Shown: piece after piece, positions 1 through 9,079 of the stretch
Layout: each line of letters begins with the position of its first letter
Position numbering within the stretch: the stretch's first letter is position 1
NCBI GenBank assembly: GCA_019058245.1
Contig: JAHPZJ010000023.1
Span: 1-64,000, forward strand
Source: Promethearchaeota archaeon
Lineage (GTDB): Archaea; Asgardarchaeota; Lokiarchaeia; Sigyniarchaeales; SOKP01
Direction of reading: 5' to 3'
Length of the DNA: 64,000 bases
The notes under the pieces: generated by a model
What the model was told of the DNA's origin: nothing
What the model saw: the letters and a program-made list of their open reading frames with translations, nothing else
The model's database searches: none
Position numbers and translations under genes: made by a program

Positions 1-63
1 TAATTTTTTTCTTTAAATATAGTCAACCCTAACATAGCATAATCAGTTTATAATTGTTAAATT

Positions 64-1218
64 ATGGTTCAAGTATTAAAAAAAATTGATATTAGTCAAG
101 TAAGAGTCAGAGAAGTATATGATTTAGCAGAGATTAAAGAAGCATTAGAGAGCAAGTTATATGTCCCCGATTACAATATTAGAAACAAAATAATATCTGA
201 ATTAATCACATATCTGAAATCAAAATTTAAAGATCCAAGATATAAAATTAAACCACTTATCGCTTATAATAACACTAAAATTGTAGGATTTGTAATAGGC
301 CAGATTGACCCATTTTTTACAAGTTATAGTAGGAAATGCGGTACATTTGGTTGGCTCTTTGCTGATTCATTTAAAGTGTGTCATACTTTAATAAAAGAAT
401 GTGAAATATTTTTAAAAGAAAATAAAGTAAGGAAAGTTAGAGGGAATATCAATTTTCCAAAAAATTTAGGAGGCTTTGGGATACAATTCATGGGATTTAA
501 ACAACAAATGCTTTATGGTGTTGCTTATACCAATCCTCAATCCAAATTACTTGATTATTTATCAGAGTTAGGATATCGGAAAGAATCTGAATATTCTTGC
601 GTATATGTCGCTCAAAAATCATGGGATAAAGGAAAAAAAATTGATCGAAATATTGAATTTAGATATGGATCTATGAAAGAATTATATGATTATGTGGATG
701 ATATTAGAAATTTAGCTATTGATTCTTTTCATGAAATTCTACCAGATGCCTCAGGTTCAAATCGTATTTTGGAGTTTTTTAAAGCATTTGAAAGTATACC
801 AAAATCTTTTTATAGAATAAAAGCATTTAATCCAAAAATATACTCTGATGTACCTCATTTTGTGGAAACTTGGGAGACTCAGAACTTAGAAAAAATAGAA
901 CCACTTGCACCAATGGCTTTTGATAAGAATAAAAATGAATTAATAGGTATTCTATTAGGACTTCCTGATCTATTCCAAACATGGAGAGGAGACGCTATTA
1001 CACGTTGTAATGTTGACACTGCGATGGTAAAGAAAGGATATTTTGGAAAGGGTATTTTTTCAGCATTAAATAATTTAGGGCAACTTACAGCCAATTTATT
1101 TGGAGTGAATTATTTTGAAGGAACAGGTATTTGGTCAAACAATTCACGTGCTATTAGCACGATATTTCCCCATTGTGAACAAATTAGAAAGCATTATGTT
1201 GTCCATAAACGTTTGTAA
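64..1218 (+). CDS. GNAT-like acyltransferase, two-domain
   Basis: This 384-residue protein looks like two GNAT-type acyltransferase halves. Residues about 70-140 hold a strand-turn-helix pattern (KIVGFVIGQIDPFF, then an amphipathic helix ending KVRKVRGNINF). Residues about 295-375 repeat the logic with ELIGILLGLPDL, AMVKKGYFGKGIFSAL and GTGIWSNNSRA, which resembles the acetyl-CoA binding turn and the terminal N-x-x-A segment. Substrate cannot be read from sequence. It starts at the first ATG, with an AT-rich promoter region just upstream, and faces the dehydrogenase gene convergently. The GNAT fold is an inference from pattern, not from an exact motif. Confidence 0.7.
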   Translation: MVQVLKKIDISQVRVREVYDLAEIKEALESKLYVPDYNIRNKIISELITYLKSKFKDPRYKIKPLIAYNNTKIVGFVIGQIDPFFTSYSRKCGTFGWLFADSFKVCHTLIKECEIFLKENKVRKVRGNINFPKNLGGFGIQFMGFKQQMLYGVAYTNPQSKLLDYLSELGYRKESEYSCVYVAQKSWDKGKKIDRNIEFRYGSMKELYDYVDDIRNLAIDSFHEILPDASGSNRILEFFKAFESIPKSFYRIKAFNPKIYSDVPHFVETWETQNLEKIEPLAPMAFDKNKNELIGILLGLPDLFQTWRGDAITRCNVDTAMVKKGYFGKGIFSALNNLGQLTANLFGVNYFEGTGIWSNNSRAISTIFPHCEQIRKHYVVHKRL

Positions 1219-1242
1219 ATCATAAGAAAATCCTAAAATCCC

Positions 1243-2349
1243 TTAGCTGAAAGAAAATTTATAATGATCCAGTTTCAGTTCTTTTTGCATGGTTTTAATA
1301 TCATTCTGTAAACTTTTATTGAGTGGAATGCCTTTACTTTTTCTTATGTCTTCCATGATTTTTTCTTTTTCTCCAGCAGTATAAATTCTTTCAGCATTAG
1401 GTATTTTTCTGGATCCTCGTAAATCTCTCATTATATTTCCAGCTGTTTGTTTAAATGACTCTAGCCCTATAAAGTTATCAATATTTATTGCTAAAAAGAA
1501 ATGTCCTACCTTTAATCGTTTTTGACCATCCTCAACTATTCCAAGGGTATCTCTTAAATAAATACCCTCTTGTAATGCAGCAGACAGAAGTTCAACAATA
1601 GTAGCATAGCCATACCCTTTATATCCTGCTGTTTCCTCACCCTTGCCTCCTAAAGGCAATAAAGATGCTTTCCGTTCTAACATTTTTTCTAAAATTTTAT
1701 TAGGATCCCTCATAATATCACCATTTTCATCAATCACAGTATTTTCAGGAACCATTTTATTAATTCGTGCATTTAATTCAACTTTTCCTCTTTGAATGAT
1801 TGATGTGGCACAATCAAGAACAAATGGAAAATCTTCGTCAGTAGGAGCCCCTACTGTTAGAGGATTGGTACCTAACATTGGTTCGCTTCCAAATGTGGGA
1901 GGAATAGAAGGTCTTGCATTGGTTACAGTTAATCCTATCATCCCTTCCTTAATAGCCATAAGTGAATAATATCCCGCAATTCCAAAATGAGTAGAATTCC
2001 TAACCGCTACAGCACCTAACCCATATTTCTTAGCTTTCTTAATTGCCATTTTCATTGCTTTATAAGCTATTACGTGCCCCATTCCACAATTACCGTCTAA
2101 AAGAGCAGTTGTTGGACCTTCTTTTATAATGTCAATTTTTGTTATTGGATTATAAAGCCCTTCCTTGATACGATCATAATACATTTTACATCTCTGAATA
2201 CCATGTGACTCAATCCCTCTTAAATCGGATGTAATCAGAACATCAGCTATAATACTAGCATCTTCTTTAGGTACGCCAAGACCTACAAAGACGTCTTTTA
2301 TAAAATTCTCAAGTGTACTAGCATCTATATTTATAATATCTTCTGACAT
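1243..2349 (-). CDS. Malate/L-lactate dehydrogenase family (Ldh2 type) oxidoreductase
   Basis: This 368-residue NAD(P)-dependent oxidoreductase belongs to the Ldh2/MdhB family (malate, L-sulfolactate, ureidoglycolate and related 2-hydroxyacids), distinct from Rossmann-type LDH. Diagnostic segments are DLRGIESHGIQR near residue 50, VRNSTHFGIAGYYS near 120 (HFG being characteristic), the GTNPLTVGAPT stretch and GYKGYG near 260. Length fits the family (about 340-370). An upstream TTG would add five residues, but the ATG at 2349 has a TAGGT element six bases ahead. Substrate cannot be assigned. It stands alone, convergent with the GNAT gene. Confidence 0.88.
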   Translation of the reverse strand: MSEDIINIDASTLENFIKDVFVGLGVPKEDASIIADVLITSDLRGIESHGIQRCKMYYDRIKEGLYNPITKIDIIKEGPTTALLDGNCGMGHVIAYKAMKMAIKKAKKYGLGAVAVRNSTHFGIAGYYSLMAIKEGMIGLTVTNARPSIPPTFGSEPMLGTNPLTVGAPTDEDFPFVLDCATSIIQRGKVELNARINKMVPENTVIDENGDIMRDPNKILEKMLERKASLLPLGGKGEETAGYKGYGYATIVELLSAALQEGIYLRDTLGIVEDGQKRLKVGHFFLAINIDNFIGLESFKQTAGNIMRDLRGSRKIPNAERIYTAGEKEKIMEDIRKSKGIPLNKSLQNDIKTMQKELKLDHYKFSFS

Positions 2350-2601
2350 TTTAGAACCTACCAATTATTTATTCATTTTAAAAAATTTTTAAAGTATTAA
2401 ATAAAAATAATTTTTTCAACCAAATTTTAATTCTTGTTATGTGATGAATAGTAATTTTCACTATTTCATAAGGTTAAAAAAATATTCTCCTTATAAAATA
2501 TGTTACACATATTATTTTGGTATATATATTATCAATTGTATTAAAAATTGTAATATTTAACAATTAATTAAATGATAATTATATATAAGTTTTAGAGTAT
2601 C

Positions 2602-3456
2602 ATGAATAAAAAAGAAAAGTTAAAATGCCCACTTTGTAGTACTAAATTCATTCCAAGAACATTCTATCCAGAGGAAGCCACATTTTCTTCTAATGGTAAA
2701 TTATTATCAGGTTTCAATGGGTATATCAGTTCTAGTGGTGTGAAACCAGCAGAAGTTATTCTGAGTTCTTGGATTACCTATTGCCCTAATTGCAATTATA
2801 TTATGAAATTTGTAAAGGAAATTGTGAAAAAAGAGAAAATTCAATCTCAGACTTTTACTAAAAAAGATATTAATCAAAAATATAACAGCTATTATTTTGG
2901 GTTTCCATTTGAAGATTATTCTCAATACTTAACTGGAGTTATCCATGAGATTAGAAAAGAAATAGAAGCCTCTCTTAAAGGTTTAGATTTAAAAATTTGG
3001 AAAAATATGTATGAAATAAATGATACATTTAAACTTTTAGTAAGATTTTATGCGAATTTAGAAAATTATTGTAATTCTCAACTTGAGAATAAAGAAGATA
3101 AACCATTAGCCACAAAAATAAAAATGCTGAACCTTAATCCAGAGTTACAAAATGCTTTAATAGAGCTAAATGATTTGAGAAATAAAACCATTCAAGGTAT
3201 TTATGAACTCTCTTCTGAGGATAAAGAAAAGGTCAATAATTCAGTTGTCAATTTTACTTTAAGTTTATTAGAGAAACATATAAAACCATTAATCGATGAA
3301 AAGAAATTTAAAGAAAAATATAGCTATGTGGATATCAAAGATCTTAATTTTGAAATCAAGATCTTTCTAAATACCTTTCTAAATAGTATTTTTAATCATG
3401 GAAAATCAGCCAACCAAGAAATAACCTCGTTTCTTGAGCAAATTATTACTAATTAA
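2602..3456 (+). CDS. Hypothetical protein with N-terminal zinc-binding cysteine pairs
   Basis: The 284-residue product begins with a likely zinc site: CPLCSTKF at residues 9-16 and CPNCNYIM near 61, four cysteines in two CxxC pairs separated by about 50 residues. The remainder is lysine-rich and mostly helical with no recognisable catalytic motif. The layout resembles bacterial DUF2225-type proteins (CPxC...CPxC followed by helices), but that is only a resemblance. No signal peptide or membrane segment. Monocistronic. Confidence 0.6.
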   Translation: MNKKEKLKCPLCSTKFIPRTFYPEEATFSSNGKLLSGFNGYISSSGVKPAEVILSSWITYCPNCNYIMKFVKEIVKKEKIQSQTFTKKDINQKYNSYYFGFPFEDYSQYLTGVIHEIRKEIEASLKGLDLKIWKNMYEINDTFKLLVRFYANLENYCNSQLENKEDKPLATKIKMLNLNPELQNALIELNDLRNKTIQGIYELSSEDKEKVNNSVVNFTLSLLEKHIKPLIDEKKFKEKYSYVDIKDLNFEIKIFLNTFLNSIFNHGKSANQEITSFLEQIITN

Positions 3457-3561
3457 TTATTAAAATTATTATCATTTCTACCTAAATTTTTAGTTACTTT
3501 TATCGATGTATCATCACCATGTTATAGTTTTATTTGAATCTTTAGCTCATATCTTTAATTC

Positions 3562-3726
3562 ATGATTCTAAATGATTTAAAAGCAAAGGTTAAAGGAAAA
3601 TTCTATAAAGAGATTACAATCGAGGATGATGGGGAAGATCTTGTCTATATTTTTCCAGACACGAAAGAATTTCTCTCAATTATTAGAAGAAAAGAGATTA
3701 AAAAAAATCTTCATTCTTCAGATTGA
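3562..3726 (+). CDS. Small hypothetical protein, 54 aa
   Basis: A short frame opens at ATG 3562 and ends at TGA 3724-3726. The product is charged (runs such as KAKVKGKFYKEITIEDD and IIRRKEIKKN) and has the alternating pattern of a small beta-alpha protein. No family recognised. It lies directly before the SRP RNA promoter, on the same strand. Codon composition resembles neighbouring genes, which is the main argument that it is real. Confidence 0.4.
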   Translation: MILNDLKAKVKGKFYKEITIEDDGEDLVYIFPDTKEFLSIIRRKEIKKNLHSSD

Positions 3727-3765
3727 TTTTAATAGATACTAAAAAAGAAACTCAATTATCTCACT

Positions 3766-3780
3766 GAAAATATAAATTTA
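3766..3780 (+). promoter_or_regulatory. BRE/TATA promoter of the SRP RNA
   Basis: GAAAATATAAATTTA is a good archaeal BRE/TATA match, about 25-30 bases ahead of the predicted 5' end of the SRP RNA. Confidence 0.5.
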
Positions 3781-3794
3781 AATTTTATAGCACA

Positions 3795-4090
3795 TTACTA
3801 TAGTTGGACACCTTGGGCAATGTCTGAAGCCCCTTTAGCTGGGTGGACCACAAAATGCTCATAGTGGAAATTGCCTGAATTCAGATTTTATGAATAATAT
3901 TAACCAGTCTTATGTTCCGTCGAAGCATTCCCCATAATGGTAGGTATCAGAGTAGTATTTTTTGTAGGAAAAGTATAAACTCGTAATTAGAAAACCGGCT
4001 AGGCTCGGGAGAGAGCAACCGTAACTATAGGTATTTACGCTTTATGGTAAGGGTGTGGAGGGCCATGAGATCTTTTGGTCATAATATTAG
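3795..4090 (+). ncRNA. Signal recognition particle RNA (7S RNA)
   Basis: Region of higher GC than its surroundings. Positions 3994-4022 carry the SRP helix-8 signature: outer stem CGG/CCG, then 5' AGG opposite 3' AGCA, inner stem CUC/GAG and a GGGA tetraloop (GNRA), the SRP54-binding element shared by archaeal and eukaryotic SRP RNAs. The 5' end (ACACCUU near 3809) can pair with AAGGGUGU near 4048, as expected for archaeal helix 1 that joins both ends. GGGC/GCCC near 3814-3831 would be part of the Alu-type domain. The exact ends are estimates from the TATA box and the closing helix. Confidence 0.85.
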
Positions 4091-4126
4091 GATTATAATC
4101 GAGGTTCAGGTTTTTTAAACCTAATT

Positions 4127-4585
4127 TTATTCATCATTTTTGTCTTTTGATTCTTTTATTAATTGGTATATACAATTTTTATGATTTGTATCTAAAATGC
4201 ATTCTATCGTTTTGATATTGTATTTAATTTCAGGTTGAGCAATAGTTATAATTGCCATAGTATATGGTTTGCAGATTGTAGCTCGAACAAGTTCACCTCG
4301 TTCTGGGTTAGGTTTTCCCCCAATTGGACAGAAATTTGAAGAATGGCGTACTGTAATTTCTATAGTATTATCATTTATGCTTTTTATTTGAGTTTTAGCT
4401 TTAAGGGCACTGTATATTTGTTTTAGAGTATTTTCTAATCCATTGATTCCTCGTTTTTTTAATAATTTACCTAATTTAGCACCTAAAGCAGTAGAGATCG
4501 ATTTAGGTAGATTAACGCCACCAATATCAATCATCTCGTTAATATATGCTTGGAAGAATTTTAAAGCATCCTTGTTTTTTGACAT
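4127..4585 (-). CDS. Conserved cysteine-motif protein, paralogue 1
   Basis: A 152-residue soluble protein paralogous to the product of the next gene (4791-5243). Shared landmarks: NKDALKFFQAYI at the N-terminus, EMIDIGG, LGAKLGK, LKQIYSAL, FCPIGG with N-P about two residues on, ICKPYT, and a C-terminal ECIL...CIYQL. The GGG/AKLGK helix followed by paired cysteines and a terminal cysteine resembles small-molecule-binding V4R-like domains, but no certain family can be named. The ATG at 4585 was preferred over a TTG three codons upstream because it matches the paralogue's N-terminus. Confidence 0.7.
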   Translation of the reverse strand: MSKNKDALKFFQAYINEMIDIGGVNLPKSISTALGAKLGKLLKKRGINGLENTLKQIYSALKAKTQIKSINDNTIEITVRHSSNFCPIGGKPNPERGELVRATICKPYTMAIITIAQPEIKYNIKTIECILDTNHKNCIYQLIKESKDKNDE

Positions 4586-4790
4586 CTTTGTCAAGGTATA
4601 ATTTCTTATTAGGCTAAAAGATAGATAAATCTCAATGTTAAAGTATTTAAGACTTGTTATAAGAATTATTTATTTAACAATAATTCATATCTTCATAATG
4701 AGTTGATTTTTTTTCATAAACTATGCTTTAATTTAGATTATAAAAAAGGTTTTACTTCAAAAAAAAGGATTCATAATAATTATTTGATAT

Positions 4791-5243
4791 TTAGCCATTG
4801 GTATCTTTTCTTTTAAGTTTTAAAATATAATGACAACTTTTATTATTATTTTGCAGAATGCATTTTAATATTTCTGACTTAGTTATGAATTGGGGAAATA
4901 ATTCATTCAAGAATCCTCTTGTATAAGGAATACAGATATTCTCTTGAAAGATTGGCGCTCTAGAGGGATTATAAGAACCTCCAATTGGACAAAATTTCTT
5001 AGGATATTTTATGATTACTTCATAAGTATTCTCATCTATTTGATTTATTATTGGTTTTCCATTTAGAACAGAATAGACTTGTTTTAATGTATTTCCGATA
5101 TTTAGAGATACTCCCTTTTTTTTATAATATTTACCTAGTTTTGCACCAGATTTTGTGGAAATTGCTTTTGGTAAATTTTCTCCACCTATATCAATCATTT
5201 CTTTAATATATGCTTGAAAAAATTTCAGAGCGTCTTTATTGAT
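4791..5243 (-). CDS. Conserved cysteine-motif protein, paralogue 2, probable AUC start
   Basis: Paralogue of the 4127-4585 product: INKDALKFFQAYIKEMIDIGG, SGAKLGKYYKK, LKQVYSVL, FCPIGG, NICIPYT, LKCILQ...CHYIL. The first ATG in frame (5198) begins at MIDIGG and would lose 15 residues that align with the paralogue. In frame upstream there is no ATG, GTG or TTG before a TAA stop; the codon aligned with the paralogue's start is ATC at 5243-5241, preceded by GAGGTGA with four bases between. I therefore place the start there (150 aa against 152). A one-base deletion after a GTG is the alternative. Confidence 0.6.
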   Translation of the reverse strand: MNKDALKFFQAYIKEMIDIGGENLPKAISTKSGAKLGKYYKKKGVSLNIGNTLKQVYSVLNGKPIINQIDENTYEVIIKYPKKFCPIGGSYNPSRAPIFQENICIPYTRGFLNELFPQFITKSEILKCILQNNNKSCHYILKLKRKDTNG

Positions 5244-5377
5244 AAAATCACCTCTTAGAAAAAATTATTATTTTGTTATTTAAAATATAATTTCCTTATA
5301 CCGTAATTTACAAGAGAAAATCATAAATACAGATATATAAATCTATCCATTAATGTCAAATTTAAGCAAAAAAGAAA

Positions 5378-5983
5378 TTATAAGATTTCATTTTCTAAAG
5401 TAAATCTTAGTAATCGATCTTTATCTTCCTCGGCATAATCTATGCCAATTCTCTTGTTTAATATGATTTTTTTATTTGATGATTTCTCTCCTTGTGTAAA
5501 ATATAACTTTGAATCAGATTTACACGAATCTTTTCCATTAAACTTTTCTTTAGTGATATTTAAAGCATTACAGAGCTTACTTGGTCCATCTACTAAATTT
5601 TTATAATTTTTCCCAATCTTAGCATTACGATTTTCAATCATTAATTCAATTCCACTGACAGGAAACAGTTGTCGAATTAAAATAGCACAAGGAATTTCTT
5701 TTGGTTCTGTAATAACGTTTAAACAATAATATAATCCATATATCATATAAATATAAAGAGTTCCTGGTTTCATATACATTGTTTTTGTTCTTTCTGTTTT
5801 TTTATAATTATAGGAATGACAAGCTTTATCATTTGGTCCAAGATAGGCTTCTACTTCAATAATTTTACCAATCATTTGTCTTCCTCGTTCTTTTCGTATC
5901 AAATATTTGCCTAATAACTCTTTCGCAATGAATTCTGTGTTCTTAGTAAAAAAATCCCTATTTAAACGTTTCAATTCAGTCAT
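5378..5983 (-). CDS. 3-methyladenine DNA glycosylase (AAG/MPG family)
   Basis: A 201-residue base-excision repair glycosylase of the alkyladenine (MPG) family that removes alkylated purines. Landmarks: LNRDFF and AKELLGKYLIR at the start; IGKIIEVEAYLGPNDKACHSYN (E of VEAY is the catalytic residue, with the DxACH segment), GTLYIYMIYGLYYCLNV (the intercalating aromatic loop), ILIRQLFP and VDGPSKLCNALNI. Length matches bacterial and archaeal members. The next gene downstream on this strand's map is the IMPase family gene with 60 bases between; no shared function is evident. Confidence 0.93.
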   Translation of the reverse strand: MTELKRLNRDFFTKNTEFIAKELLGKYLIRKERGRQMIGKIIEVEAYLGPNDKACHSYNYKKTERTKTMYMKPGTLYIYMIYGLYYCLNVITEPKEIPCAILIRQLFPVSGIELMIENRNAKIGKNYKNLVDGPSKLCNALNITKEKFNGKDSCKSDSKLYFTQGEKSSNKKIILNKRIGIDYAEEDKDRLLRFTLENEIL

Positions 5984-6042
5984 AAATTTTAACTTAAATA
6001 TTTTTTAGATGTTCTAAAAAATTCAGAATCTTATCTTATATT

Positions 6043-6861
6043 TTAATTAAATACATCTTTTAGAAATAATTCTAACTTAGCATTACAAGCAATAAACGGA
6101 AATTTTTCATTGATGGATAATGGTCTTTTAATTTCCGCCCCTTCAAGAGAAAAAATCCTTCCTCCAGCTTCTTTTAAAATTAGTATACCCGCTGCTACAT
6201 CGACTAATCGATTGCTTTTTCTCATGTTAATAAAAGCATCCATACTGCCTTTAGCTATTTGACATAAAGATAATGCGCTACTACCCAGTATTCGTATTTT
6301 ATAAAATTTTCTTATTATTGGATTTAACAAATTTAAATTCTTCATCAAATTTTTCTTTGGTAAATTTATCTCAAAAAAGCATTCTTGTGGAATTTCATAA
6401 TCAGAAACATAGATCCTTGAATCATTCAAATAAGCTCCTTTTCCCTTTTCTGCCGAGTAAATATCTTTTGTAGTCAAATCAAGTACTACAGCTTTTTCTA
6501 TATCATTTATATTATCTCCAATCGCATAAGCAATAGAGACTGAACAATAAGGGATACCTCTAACCGCATTATTTGATCCATCAATGGGATCAACAATTAG
6601 TACCTTTTTTTTTTTCCTTGCTATCTCTTCATCTCCGATATATTTCTCTCCAATTTCTTCACTTATCAATAATATATCAGTATTTTTATCTTCTAATAAT
6701 TTAATAAGAGTATTTTCAGCAACAAGATCAATATACATAGAAACGTCTCCTCCTGCACCTCTCTTAGATTTTTTCGCTGCTTGTTTTAATCCTACTAGTG
6801 GTTTTATTGCATCATATACAGTTATAACAAGCTGCTTTAAAAAATTTATATTATATTCCAT
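6043..6861 (-). CDS. Inositol monophosphatase family protein (IMPase/FBPase)
   Basis: A 272-residue Mg2+-dependent phosphatase. Motif 1: LLISEEIGEK (metal-binding EE). Motif 2: VDPIDGSNNAVRGIPYCSVSIA, the classical DPxDG(S/T) signature. Motif 3: RLVDVAAGILILKEAGG replaces the usual WDxAAG with VDVAAG, keeping the metal-binding aspartate. Archaeal members often act on both inositol-1-phosphate and fructose-1,6-bisphosphate, so the substrate is left open. The N-terminal GGDVSMYIDLVAENTLIKLL contains the conserved D before the first helix. Confidence 0.9.
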   Translation of the reverse strand: MEYNINFLKQLVITVYDAIKPLVGLKQAAKKSKRGAGGDVSMYIDLVAENTLIKLLEDKNTDILLISEEIGEKYIGDEEIARKKKKVLIVDPIDGSNNAVRGIPYCSVSIAYAIGDNINDIEKAVVLDLTTKDIYSAEKGKGAYLNDSRIYVSDYEIPQECFFEINLPKKNLMKNLNLLNPIIRKFYKIRILGSSALSLCQIAKGSMDAFINMRKSNRLVDVAAGILILKEAGGRIFSLEGAEIKRPLSINEKFPFIACNAKLELFLKDVFN

Positions 6862-6916
6862 TAAAATCAGATTTTATTTTTAATTACAGAAGAAAATCCA
6901 AATAAATAATTAATTT

Positions 6917-8176
6917 TTATGAAGAATTTCCATAATTCAATTCATAGTCTATTATTTCACTTAATTCATTATAAGGTGTTATTACGATTTGAATAAAACC
7001 TTTTTCAAAAATTAAATTAGGTCCTATCTTTAATTCCTTCTTTAAATAAATTTTATCTATTCTCATTGAGATTAGCCAATCTGAAATTATAATCCCTTTT
7101 CTCTTCTCTTCATTTATATATTGATTATTAAAGATATTATAATCTAATAATTGTCTCTCTTTTTCATTTTCCTTAATTTCAAATAAAGCAAAATAAAGAG
7201 CTTCACCAAAATGATCGGATAATATAGAATTTAACCCATTATTATCGATTAATGGAACCGCCACCTTAGTTATAGGATTCGCTTGAGTTTGAAATAAGAT
7301 TAATACTTTGAAAATTTGTGGATATTTTTCTTTTATTTTGACAATTAATTGATTCTTTAACGATTGGATTTGAATTAGAGAAAGATCTTTGTTTAAACTA
7401 ATACTTATTTCTAAAAATATATATTTTCCATAGGCTCTTATATTTAAACTCTCTATTTCTTTAATTTTTGGGAAATTCTTTATCATATTATTAAGTTCAG
7501 TTCTTTTATCAAAGTCTATTACCGCGTCAAGTAAAACTTTTGTAGAGTTTAAGAAAATATCAAAACCACCTTTAATTATAAAAATAGTAATAATTAGTCC
7601 GATAAATGAATCCAAAAAATAAAGATTAAAAATGTAGCCTATAAATCCCACTAAAACAGATAATGATATAACATTGTCATAGAGTTTTTCACTTGCCTCT
7701 GACTTAATTACGGGTGAATTAGTTTTTTTTCCTACTTTTTTTAAATAGTAAGTTATGATTAAAGATACTATGAGAGAAATTATTAAAAAGATTAAAGATA
7801 AGTTTGATATTTTTATAATTCTAAAATTGCCCTGGGTAAAATTAATGATATCTTGAAAAGTTCCCAGAATAATAATATAGGCTGTATAAAAAATGAATAA
7901 TGATATGAATAAGCTTATGATATTTTCAATTTTATAATAACCATAAGGAAATTTCTCATTTGGTTTCTTTCTGGAATATAGAAACCCTATAAAAGCTGCA
8001 AATACCATAACTATATCTGTAAGTGTATCAAAAGCATCAGCTCGAAGTGCCATACTATGAGTTAGAAATGAAAACATTAATTTTAAAATAAAAAAGACTA
8101 TATTAACAATTAACAAAAAGAAGTTTAAGAATATTGGATTTTCATAAAATCTTGGATTATAATCACTATCTATCAT
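6917..8176 (-). CDS. Cation diffusion facilitator with C-terminal NifX/NafY-like domain
   Basis: A 419-residue inner-membrane divalent metal/H+ antiporter. Residues 1-215 hold about six membrane segments; the metal site in TM2 reads ALRADAFDTLTD (DxxxD), and TM5 has a second aspartate (LYFLDSFIG). Residues about 215-300 are the cytoplasmic CDF ferredoxin-like domain (LIQIQSLKNQLIVKIKEKYP). Residues about 305-415 (ITKVAVPLIDNNGLNSIL, SDHFGEALYFALFEI) resemble the dinitrogenase Fe-Mo cofactor (NifX/NafY) fold, an RNase H-like metal-cofactor domain. The fusion suggests the tail senses or carries metal. Two bases separate it from the 8179 gene, so they are likely cotranscribed. Confidence 0.88.
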   Translation of the reverse strand: MIDSDYNPRFYENPIFLNFFLLIVNIVFFILKLMFSFLTHSMALRADAFDTLTDIVMVFAAFIGFLYSRKKPNEKFPYGYYKIENIISLFISLFIFYTAYIIILGTFQDIINFTQGNFRIIKISNLSLIFLIISLIVSLIITYYLKKVGKKTNSPVIKSEASEKLYDNVISLSVLVGFIGYIFNLYFLDSFIGLIITIFIIKGGFDIFLNSTKVLLDAVIDFDKRTELNNMIKNFPKIKEIESLNIRAYGKYIFLEISISLNKDLSLIQIQSLKNQLIVKIKEKYPQIFKVLILFQTQANPITKVAVPLIDNNGLNSILSDHFGEALYFALFEIKENEKERQLLDYNIFNNQYINEEKRKGIIISDWLISMRIDKIYLKKELKIGPNLIFEKGFIQIVITPYNELSEIIDYELNYGNSS

Positions 8177-8178
8177 TT

Positions 8179-8904
8179 TTAAATTTTATGTCTTTCAATG
8201 ATCCATTTATCTACAATAAATTTTTGAAGTTTATTTTTTTGATTAACTTCATATTCAGAGTGTACAGTGCTCTTTGGTATCCAAAACTCCTCTCCGGATT
8301 GCAAAGTAATTAATAAAGCTTTAGGACTTTCGACTTTTATTTCAGCTTTAATTTCAACTGTGCTTCTTGATGCACTATATTCTGTAGTTTCTACTATGTG
8401 TAAACCATCTCTGGCAGTTATATGCTCAGCAAAAAGCCCAAATTCAGCTTCTTCATCAACCTCTCCTTTTTGCATCGTTTTGGTTTCAAAAGTTCCACTT
8501 GTAGCAAATTCAATTTTTTCATTAAGGATATGATCCAAAAGTAATGCCATCATATTTAGATTTGGAAATCGAAGTTTCTTAATATACTCACCTATTTTAA
8601 CACGTAAGACTTGACGAGATTCATCTTCCCATCCAACATATATCTCTGTTTTGCGATCTTGAAAAATATGATATCCTCTCCAATTTGCATTTCTCCTATA
8701 AAGAACTTCTATAATGCATATAATTTCCTCAATTGATAAACGTACTGTTTTTCCTTCTCCCTCAGAAATTTTTTCCCAGGACCCATCATTCTTTCGGTTT
8801 ATACAACTTAAGAATATATAAGGAACTTGCTTAGATGGACTACTAACTCTTAAGCTTTTTTTTTGCCCATAAAAGGTTTTAATATGAAAATCAGCCAATT
8901 TCAC
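8179..8904 (-). CDS. Hypothetical protein, 241 aa
   Basis: Soluble protein without a family I recognise. The N-terminal third is basic and beta-rich; the middle (RGYHIFQDRKTEIYVGWED, then LRVKIGEYIKKLRFP) suggests a small beta-sheet nucleic-acid or ligand-binding fold. The C-terminal KALLITLQSGEEFWIPKSTVHSEYEV followed by a short helix (KLQKFIVDKWIIE) looks like a self-contained domain. Start is GTG at 8904. It is the first gene of a probable operon with the CDF transporter. Confidence 0.6.
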   Translation of the reverse strand: MKLADFHIKTFYGQKKSLRVSSPSKQVPYIFLSCINRKNDGSWEKISEGEGKTVRLSIEEIICIIEVLYRRNANWRGYHIFQDRKTEIYVGWEDESRQVLRVKIGEYIKKLRFPNLNMMALLLDHILNEKIEFATSGTFETKTMQKGEVDEEAEFGLFAEHITARDGLHIVETTEYSASRSTVEIKAEIKVESPKALLITLQSGEEFWIPKSTVHSEYEVNQKNKLQKFIVDKWIIERHKI

Positions 8905-9079
8905 TCACTTCAAAAAAATATTTCAAGTTGACTCATGAGTATTCACAAAAAAAATAATTATTTATTAATTTAAATCTGAGTAATTAAACTGTTGTTTTTT
9001 AAAAATTTCTACAAAAGAGAAAAGGTTTTATAAAAATTGCTGTTATTTAATAGTAAATATCTTTTTCAAGCGAAATAAT

